Assembly: GCA_945883615.1 (NCBI GenBank)
Contig: CAMCYB010000014.1
Span: 1-40,668 of the forward strand
Source of the DNA: Bordetella parapertussis
GTDB taxonomy: Bacteria > Pseudomonadota > Gammaproteobacteria > Burkholderiales > Burkholderiaceae_B
DNA length: 40,668 bases
Direction of reading: 5' to 3'
Position numbers and translations under genes: made by a program. This document shows positions 33,226 through 40,668 of the stretch, one piece after another. Within the stretch, counting starts at the first letter, position 1; each line of letters opens with the position of its first letter. A model generated the notes under the pieces. That model ran no database searches. It saw only the letters and a list, made by a program, of their open reading frames with translations, and was not told where the DNA came from.

Positions 33226-36200
33226 GTGTCTCTTACTCTTACTCTGCTTGGCTCTTCAGCCCTTTCTGCTTTTCGTGCACAACGCTTACTTGAGGCACTG
33301 CAAAAGCAAGGTTTACCGATTACGGGTATTCAAGCGCGTTATGAGCATTTTGTTTGGCTGCATCAGCCCATTTCCGCAGAGCAAGAAAGCCTTTTAACAA
33401 AATTGCTTGATTATGGGGTGCCGATTGAATCGCCCTCAGATGAGTCGTCAGGTTTGGTGTTGCGGGTCTTACCCCGTTTAGGCACCGTGTCGGCTTGGGC
33501 CAGTAAGTCTACCGACATTGCCCATAATTGTGGTTTAACAGCGGTGCACCGTATCGAGCGTGGCGTCCGGTACACCATCACGTTAAAGCGCAGCTTGCTT
33601 AAAGCCTCTAAATTAAATGATGGCCAACTGAAGACGCTGGCTGATGCTTTGCATGACCGCATGACTGAAACAGTGGTTGATGCCGGTTTTAATGCGGAAC
33701 AACTCTTTGTGAGCTTGCCCGGTAAACCCATGCAAACGGTTGACGTGATGCAGGGTGGTCAAGCTGCGCTCGAGGTGGCAAACCAATCAATGGGTTTGGC
33801 CCTGTCTGCTGATGAAATTGAATACTTAGTTGATGCGTTTGCCGTGTTGGGGCGCAACCCAACTGATGTTGAGTTGATGATGTTTGCGCAAGCCAATAGT
33901 GAGCATTGCCGTCACAAAATCTTTAATGCTAAGTGGGTCATTGATGGCCAGCCTTTAGATAAAACGCTTTTTGGCATGATTCGTGAAACCCATGCGGCGC
34001 AACCTTTAGGCACAGTCGTGGCCTACAGCGATAATTCAGCGATTATGCATGGTGATCAGGCTGTGCGGTTCAGGCCTGACCCGAGCGGGCATGCTGGGCC
34101 CAGTGCGTACACGCGGCAAACGCAACTGGTTCACACCATTATGAAGGTTGAAACCCATAATCACCCCACTGCCATTGCACCCTTTGAGGGCGCTTCAACA
34201 GGTGCCGGCGGCGAAATACGTGATGAAGGGGCAACCGGTCGGGGCTCTAAACCCAAAGCCGGTTTGTCTGGTTTTACAGTCGGGCATTTGCGCTTTGACA
34301 ATGCCCCACAACCATGGGAAGTTGATCATCATGGCGCGCCTGAGCGTATTGCCAGCCCACTTAACATTATGATCGAAGGGCCACTGGGTGCTGCGGCATT
34401 TAATAATGAGTTTGGTCGCCCAAATTTATTGGGTTATTTTAGAAGTTTTGAACAAAGTGGTGGCGGTTTACGCTGGGGTTACCATAAACCCATCATGATT
34501 GCGGGTGGCTTGGGCAGTATTGACGATACCCAAACGGCTAAAGACCCGCTGCCACCGGGTGCACTATTGGTGCAGTTGGGTGGTCCGGGGCTTCGTATTG
34601 GCATGGGCGGTAGTGCCGCCTCGAGCATTGGTGCCGGTTCAAATGCGGCCCAGCTTGATTTTGATTCTGTGCAACGGGGTAACCCCGAAATCGAACGCCG
34701 TGCACAAGAAGTGATTGATCGTTGTTGGCAGTTGGGCGCACAAAACCCTATCTTGGCTATTCATGATGTGGGGGCAGGGGGGTTGTCTAACGCCTTCCCT
34801 GAGCTCGTTAACGATGCCAATCGGGGGGCAATCTTTGATCTTAAAGCGGTTCGGCTTGAAGAGTCGGGTATGTCACCTGCAGAGATCTGGAGCAATGAAA
34901 GCCAAGAGCGTTATGTCTTAGCGATTGAACCTCAAAACTTGGAACGGTTTGCGGCATTGGCTAATCGCGAACGTTGCCCTTTTGCCGTTATCGGGGTGGC
35001 AACGGAATCGCGCCAATTGCGTGCCACGTTTGGCGATATCGACCCGGTCGATGTGCCCATTGATGTTATTTTGGGCAAGCCGCCACGCATGTTGCGTGAT
35101 GTCAAGCGACTGCCTGGTATTTCTGAACCGATTGATTTGGTTCCTTGCACACTCGACCAAGCGGTCGAGCTCGTCTTACGCCACCCCACGGTGGCGAACA
35201 AAACATTCCTCATCACCATTGGTGATCGAACGGTGGGTGGCTTGTCGAGCCGTGATCAAATGGTGGGCCCCTGGCAGGTTCCCGTCTCTGATGTTGCCGT
35301 CACCTTAGCTGATTTTGATGGTTTCAAAGGCGAAGCCATGGCGATGGGTGAACGTACCCCCTTGGCGATGTTTAATGCACCCGCTTCGGGTCGCATGGCA
35401 ATCGCTGAAGCGTTGACCAACCTGGTTGCGGCTGACGTTCAACAGATAGAAGACATTAAACTGTCTGCCAACTGGATGGCGGCCTGCGGTGCCCCGGGCC
35501 AAGATGCTGCGTTATTTGATACGGTTGAAGCGGTGAGCCAGTTTTGTCAGGCCGCTGGCTTAGCCATTCCTGTTGGTAAAGATTCGCTGTCGATGCGCAC
35601 GCGTTGGCAAGCTGAGCACGAGTCTCGTGAGGTGATTTCACCTGTGTCATTAATTGTGACAGCCTTTGCAAGCGTGCAAGATGTTCGTAAAACGTTGACG
35701 CCACAACTTCGCACAGATCTGGGCCCTACAGTATTGATTTTGATTGATTTGGCAGACGGTCAGCAACGTATGGGTGGCTCTATATTGGCGCAAGTGACTG
35801 GGCAATTGGGCGATCAAGTGCCCGATATGCAAGATGCCCAACGCCTTCGCGCATTTTTTGTCACGGTGCGCACCTTGGTTGAGTCAGGTGTTGTGCTGGC
35901 TTATCATGATCGCTCAGACGGTGGTTTGTTTGCAACCGTCACTGAAATGGCTTTAGCGGGTCACTGTGGTCTTGCCGTCAACATAGATATGCTGACGGTT
36001 GATCCCGTCGCGACTGACTGGGGTGCCTATACTAAGCCGAGTCAATTAAGCGTTCAACGTGACGAACTCACTCTTAAAGCGCTATTTAATGAAGAGGCTG
36101 GGGCCGTCATTCAAGTACCCGCGAGCGAACGCGATTCTGTGATGCAAGTTTTACGCGGAGCCGGTTTGTCAGTGCACTCTCACGTAATCGGCTCGACCAA

Positions 36201-37218
36201 CACGCAAGACAGCATAGATTTTTACCGTGATGGCAAGAAAATATGGGGTAGACCCCGTGCCGAGTTAGGTCAAATGTGGTCTGAGGTGAGTTGGCGCATC
36301 GCCAGCCTGCGCGATAATCCCGCCTCGGCGCAGGCAGAGTTTGATCTGTGGAAAGAAACCGCTGACCCTGGTCTAAACGCTCAAATCGCCTTCAACCCCC
36401 AAGAAAATATCGCTGCACCTTATATCAATGCAGGTGCTCGGCCTCGCGTTGCGATATTGCGTGAGCAAGGTTGTAACAGCCAAGTTGAAATGGCCTGGGC
36501 GTTTGATCAAGCCGGTTTTAAAGCGGTTGATGTTCACATGACTGATTTGCTGCAGGGTCTGACCACACTCGATCAATACCAAGGTTTTGTGGCTGTGGGT
36601 GGTTTTAGTTATGGTGATGTGTTGGGGGCGGGTGAGGGGTGGGCACGCAGCATTCGCTTTAATACCGCTTTAGCCGAGCAGTTTGCTCAGTACTTCGCGC
36701 AACCCAATCATTTTGCTTTAGGCATATGTAATGGTTGCCAAATGTTGGCAGCCTTGGCCGATATGATTCCTGGCGCTCAGAGTTGGCCGCGATTTACCCG
36801 TAACGTTTCTGAAAAATATGAAGCGCGTTTATCGCTCGTTGAAGTGCTCGATTCACCCTCAATATTCTTCAAAGGCATGGCTGGTTCGCGTATACCGGTT
36901 GCGGTGGCGCACGGTGAGGGTTACGCTGATTTTCGTCGTCAGGGTGATGCGTCTTTGGTGGTTAAAGCGGCGCGTTTTGTTGATCATCAGGGGCGGGCGA
37001 CTGAACAGTACCCGTACAACCCCAACGGCAGCCCAGATGGCTTAACGGCTGTTACCACGATTGATGGCCGTTTTACCGCGCTCATGCCGCACCCTGAGCG
37101 CGTCACGCGCAACGTCATGCTGTCATGGGCCCCAGAAAAGTGGGGCAATCTCGACTCGGGCGGTGTTTATTCCCCTTGGATGCGGTTTTTTCAAAATGCT
37201 CGGGCACATTTGGGTTAA
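33226..37218 (+). CDS. purL: Phosphoribosylformylglycinamidine synthase (large single-chain type)
   Basis: A roughly 1,330-residue enzyme making FGAM from FGAR, glutamine and ATP, the fourth step of purine synthesis. The N-terminal domain starts [16 protein letters not shown]; the FGAM synthase core contains [16 protein letters not shown] and [18 protein letters not shown]; the C-terminal class I glutaminase has ILREQGCNS, the nucleophile Cys in [10 protein letters not shown] and [10 protein letters not shown]. coli PurL is 1,295 residues. The longest frame begins at TTG 33214, but GTG 33226 ([17 protein letters not shown]) fits the family N-terminus better. No strong ribosome-binding site supports either, so the start is uncertain. 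Confidence 0.96.
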   Translation: MSLTLTLLGSSALSAFRAQRLLEALQKQGLPITGIQARYEHFVWLHQPISAEQESLLTKLLDYGVPIESPSDESSGLVLRVLPRLGTVSAWASKSTDIAHNCGLTAVHRIERGVRYTITLKRSLLKASKLNDGQLKTLADALHDRMTETVVDAGFNAEQLFVSLPGKPMQTVDVMQGGQAALEVANQSMGLALSADEIEYLVDAFAVLGRNPTDVELMMFAQANSEHCRHKIFNAKWVIDGQPLDKTLFGMIRETHAAQPLGTVVAYSDNSAIMHGDQAVRFRPDPSGHAGPSAYTRQTQLVHTIMKVETHNHPTAIAPFEGASTGAGGEIRDEGATGRGSKPKAGLSGFTVGHLRFDNAPQPWEVDHHGAPERIASPLNIMIEGPLGAAAFNNEFGRPNLLGYFRSFEQSGGGLRWGYHKPIMIAGGLGSIDDTQTAKDPLPPGALLVQLGGPGLRIGMGGSAASSIGAGSNAAQLDFDSVQRGNPEIERRAQEVIDRCWQLGAQNPILAIHDVGAGGLSNAFPELVNDANRGAIFDLKAVRLEESGMSPAEIWSNESQERYVLAIEPQNLERFAALANRERCPFAVIGVATESRQLRATFGDIDPVDVPIDVILGKPPRMLRDVKRLPGISEPIDLVPCTLDQAVELVLRHPTVANKTFLITIGDRTVGGLSSRDQMVGPWQVPVSDVAVTLADFDGFKGEAMAMGERTPLAMFNAPASGRMAIAEALTNLVAADVQQIEDIKLSANWMAACGAPGQDAALFDTVEAVSQFCQAAGLAIPVGKDSLSMRTRWQAEHESREVISPVSLIVTAFASVQDVRKTLTPQLRTDLGPTVLILIDLADGQQRMGGSILAQVTGQLGDQVPDMQDAQRLRAFFVTVRTLVESGVVLAYHDRSDGGLFATVTEMALAGHCGLAVNIDMLTVDPVATDWGAYTKPSQLSVQRDELTLKALFNEEAGAVIQVPASERDSVMQVLRGAGLSVHSHVIGSTNTQDSIDFYRDGKKIWGRPRAELGQMWSEVSWRIASLRDNPASAQAEFDLWKETADPGLNAQIAFNPQENIAAPYINAGARPRVAILREQGCNSQVEMAWAFDQAGFKAVDVHMTDLLQGLTTLDQYQGFVAVGGFSYGDVLGAGEGWARSIRFNTALAEQFAQYFAQPNHFALGICNGCQMLAALADMIPGAQSWPRFTRNVSEKYEARLSLVEVLDSPSIFFKGMAGSRIPVAVAHGEGYADFRRQGDASLVVKAARFVDHQGRATEQYPYNPNGSPDGLTAVTTIDGRFTALMPHPERVTRNVMLSWAPEKWGNLDSGGVYSPWMRFFQNARAHLG

Positions 37219-37236
37219 TGAGATGAGGTGTCAGAC

Positions 37237-38749
<1,513 letters not shown>

Positions 38750-38756
38750 ATTTGCC

Positions 38757-38816
38757 ATTCATAAACATTCATAACCGTTCATAACCGTTCATAAATATTC
38801 ATAACCTTCCATCAAT
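38757..38816. repeat. 10-bp tandem array between guaB and guaA
   Basis: Units of ten bases start at 38757 (ATTCATAAAC), 38767 (ATTCATAACC), 38777 (GTTCATAACC), 38787 (GTTCATAAAT) and 38797 (ATTCATAACC), with a decayed sixth unit TTCCATCAAT to 38816. The unit ATTCATAACC is not palindromic, unlike the 15- and 16-bp arrays. The array occupies most of the 107-bp gap and leaves about 40 bp before the guaA ATG. Confidence 0.9.
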
Positions 38817-38856
38817 TTAATCGTTTACTTTTAAACATTTAGGCTCAGCTAGGCTT

Positions 38857-40428
38857 ATGTCACGCACTCATCAAAAAATTCTCATCCTTGATTTTGGTTC
38901 ACAAGTGGCTCAGCTTATTGCCCGTCGTGTTCGTGAGCAGCAGGTTTACTGTGAGTTGCACCCTTTTGATGTCAGTGATGAGTTTGTTAAAAACTTTAAC
39001 CCCAATGGCATCATTTTGTCGGGTGGGCCAAATTCCGTTTACGAAGCAACAACTTGGAAGGCACCCCAGGCTGTTTTTGAGCTTGGTGTGCCCGTCTTAG
39101 GCATTTGCTATGGCATGCAAACCATGGCTGAGCAACTTGGTGGCAAAGTTGAAAGTTCAACTAAACGCGAGTTTGGTTACGCTGAAATGCGCGCACGGGG
39201 CCATTCAAAACTGTTTGCGGGTATTCAAGATCGTGACAACGCACAAGGCCATGGCTTGCTTGATGTGTGGATGAGTCATGGTGATAAAGTCACTGAACTG
39301 CCCCCTGGTTTTAAAGTGATTGGCGATAACGAATCAACCCCCGTGGCGGCGATGGCTGATGAAGATCGTCGCTTTTATGGCGTACAGTTTCACCCTGAAG
39401 TCACCCACACACCGAAGGGCAAAGACATGTTTGCCCGTTTTGTGCATGATATTTGTGCCTGTAGCCAAGACTGGACCATGCCCAGTTATGTTGAAGAGGC
39501 CATTGAAAAGATTCGCGCTCAAGTGGGTGACGAAGAGGTCATCTTAGGTTTGTCGGGTGGTGTTGACTCGTCGGTTGCGGCTGCCTTATTGCACCGTGCG
39601 ATTGGCGATCAATTAACTTGCGTATTTGTTGATAATGGGTTGTTGCGCTTAAATGAAGCTGAACAAGTGATGGCAACCTTTGCCCGTGGTTTAGGCGTTA
39701 AAGTTATTCACGTTGATGCAGCAGAACAGTTTTTAGGTCACCTCAAGGGCGTGACAGACCCAGAGCAGAAACGAAAGATAATCGGGCGCGAGTTTGTCGA
39801 AGTGTTTGACGCTGAATCTAAAAAATTATCGAATGCAAAATGGTTGGCTCAAGGCACGATTTACCCTGATGTGATTGAGTCAGCAGGGGCTAAAACGGGC
39901 AAGGCCCACACCATCAAATCACATCATAATGTCGGTGGTTTGCCTGAACACATGAAGCTTAAGTTGCTAGAGCCTTTACGTGAGCTTTTTAAAGATGAGG
40001 TTCGTGAGCTCGGCGTTGCGCTGGGGCTGCCACACGATATGGTTTATCGTCACCCGTTTCCAGGCCCTGGTTTGGGTGTTCGAATTTTGGGTGAAGTCAA
40101 AAAAGAATTTGCTGATTTACTGCGCCGCGCCGATGCTATTTTTATTGATGAATTGCGTGCTGCAGGTTGGTACGAAAAAACATCACAAGCTTTCGCTGTA
40201 TTTTTACCCGTAAAAAGTGTCGGTGTGATGGGTGATGGTCGCACATACGAATACGTGGTGGCACTGCGCGCGGTTGAAACCCAAGATTTCATGACCGCGC
40301 ATTGGGCAGAGCTGCCACACAGCCTGCTTGGAAAAGTCAGTAACCGCATCATCAACGAAGTGCGCGGTATAAACCGAGTGGTTTACGATATTTCAGGTAA
40401 GCCACCGGCTACTATTGAGTGGGAATGA
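38857..40428 (+). CDS. guaA: GMP synthase (glutamine-hydrolysing)
   Basis: A 523-residue enzyme that aminates XMP to GMP with glutamine and ATP. The N-terminal class I glutaminase domain has the nucleophile Cys84 in LGICYGMQ and the His-Glu pair in [10 protein letters not shown]. The ATP-pyrophosphatase domain has the PP-loop LSGGVDSS (Ser233 onwards), and the C-terminal dimerisation domain ends [12 protein letters not shown] as in all GuaA proteins. E. coli GuaA is 525 residues. The stop TGA overlaps the ATG of the following truncated P-loop gene. Confidence 0.97.
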   Translation: MSRTHQKILILDFGSQVAQLIARRVREQQVYCELHPFDVSDEFVKNFNPNGIILSGGPNSVYEATTWKAPQAVFELGVPVLGICYGMQTMAEQLGGKVESSTKREFGYAEMRARGHSKLFAGIQDRDNAQGHGLLDVWMSHGDKVTELPPGFKVIGDNESTPVAAMADEDRRFYGVQFHPEVTHTPKGKDMFARFVHDICACSQDWTMPSYVEEAIEKIRAQVGDEEVILGLSGGVDSSVAAALLHRAIGDQLTCVFVDNGLLRLNEAEQVMATFARGLGVKVIHVDAAEQFLGHLKGVTDPEQKRKIIGREFVEVFDAESKKLSNAKWLAQGTIYPDVIESAGAKTGKAHTIKSHHNVGGLPEHMKLKLLEPLRELFKDEVRELGVALGLPHDMVYRHPFPGPGLGVRILGEVKKEFADLLRRADAIFIDELRAAGWYEKTSQAFAVFLPVKSVGVMGDGRTYEYVVALRAVETQDFMTAHWAELPHSLLGKVSNRIINEVRGINRVVYDISGKPPATIEWE

Positions 40429-40541
40429 CCGTGTCGGATCAGGCTGAGATTATTGTTATTGCGGGCCCGAACGGTGCGGGTAAGACAACATTTGCCAAGC
40501 AGTATCTCGGTAAGCTCAAACTGAATCGCCCCGGGTTTTGA
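40425..40541 (+). pseudogene. Truncated P-loop (Zeta-toxin/ATPase-like) gene
   Basis: A start codon at 40425 overlaps the guaA stop (ATGA) and opens a frame reading [20 protein letters not shown] then TTFAKQYLGKLKL. The Walker A motif GPNGAGKT at residues 14-21 with this N-terminus resembles Zeta-toxin-like kinase/ATPase proteins. The frame leaves the gene at about 40522, where an IS3-type end begins, and stops at 40541. The intact family protein is roughly 200 residues, so only the first 33 or so remain here. Whether the rest continues beyond the IS element lies outside the window. Confidence 0.7.
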
Positions 40542-40668
40542 GGAGGTTGATTGGTTAAAGTGATTGGCACTCAACAGCCTTAATGCTTTGTTGCTTATGG
40601 TAATTTTCTTCTGCCTCAGCAGGAGTAATATACCCGATACGACTCAGTAGCCTTTGGTTATTAAACCA
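40522..40668 (-). mobile_element. End of an IS3-family insertion sequence
   Basis: The right edge of the window is the transposase 3' end and terminus of an IS3-family element. The likely terminal inverted repeat begins TGAATCGCCCCGGGTTTT at 40522. The element continues beyond the window, so its full length, the other terminus and any target duplication cannot be seen. Confidence 0.75.
40555..40668 (-). CDS. IS3-family transposase (OrfB), C-terminal fragment
   Basis: Partial reading frame entering from the right edge on the minus strand and stopping at TAA (40555-40557). The 37 visible residues include WFNNQRLLSRIGYITPAEAE, the characteristic C-terminal end of IS3-family DDE transposases, in which a Trp-Phe-Asn-Asn-x-Arg-Leu segment and a Pro-Ala-Glu-Ala-Glu motif follow the integrase core. 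The catalytic residues lie outside the window. It is cut by the window edge and is not itself shown to be broken. Confidence 0.85.
   Translation of the reverse strand, partial: WFNNQRLLSRIGYITPAEAEENYHKQQSIKAVECQSL

Overview
The window looks like chromosomal DNA of a betaproteobacterium of the order Burkholderiales, most likely close to the Alcaligenaceae but with moderate GC. The protein sequences and several features point this way: a dihydrolipoamide dehydrogenase with its own lipoyl domain, transhydrogenase alpha split into two genes, and a cytochrome c'. This placement is inference from remembered family resemblance; no search was run. The content is mostly housekeeping, densely packed, with no rRNA, tRNA or CRISPR array seen. 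Mobile DNA appears only at the right edge.

Layout. (1) 1-2690: a nitrilase-superfamily amidase and the TldD protease. (2) 2691-3962: AroG-type DAHP synthase, preceded by a 27-codon leader peptide packed with Phe, Tyr and Trp and by a terminator/antiterminator pair. This reads as a classical transcription attenuator and is the best regulatory find here. (3) 4041-7889: glycolate oxidase glcDEF. (4) 7890-10769, minus: proton-translocating transhydrogenase (three genes). (5) 10890-16878: mnmA, a GST-like protein, purB, cytochrome c', xthA, a cold-shock protein and a nitroreductase. (6) 16826-21461: a copper island with copA, divergent copZ, an uncharacterised flavin disulfide oxidoreductase and a Sco lipoprotein. 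(7) 21482-26916, minus: prlC, folD and a FixL/FixJ-like two-component system; fixL-fixJ-folD are joined by ATGA stop/start overlaps. (8) 27139-33165: pyruvate dehydrogenase complex aceE-aceF-lpdA, divergent from the two-component genes across a region with a good promoter and four TGAAAT(A/T) half-sites. (9) 33226-40428: purL, guaB and guaA. (10) 40425-40668: a P-loop gene start cut off by the end of an IS3-family element.

The genes form a central-metabolism block: glycolate oxidation and pyruvate dehydrogenase feed carbon and reductant, transhydrogenase balances NAD(H)/NADP(H), AroG opens the shikimate pathway, and PurL, PurB, GuaB, GuaA and FolD serve purine and one-carbon metabolism. CopA, CopZ and Sco handle copper export, trafficking and delivery to cytochrome oxidase.

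A recurring oddity is a set of unrelated short tandem arrays (10, 15, 16 bp) in gaps between genes, several with a palindromic core in each unit, plus a perfect 12-bp array inside lpdA. Several annotated starts are moved from the longest frame to a start with a better ribosome-binding site or family length (aroG, glcD, glcF, cytochrome c', cold-shock gene, nitroreductase, aceE, purL, guaB).
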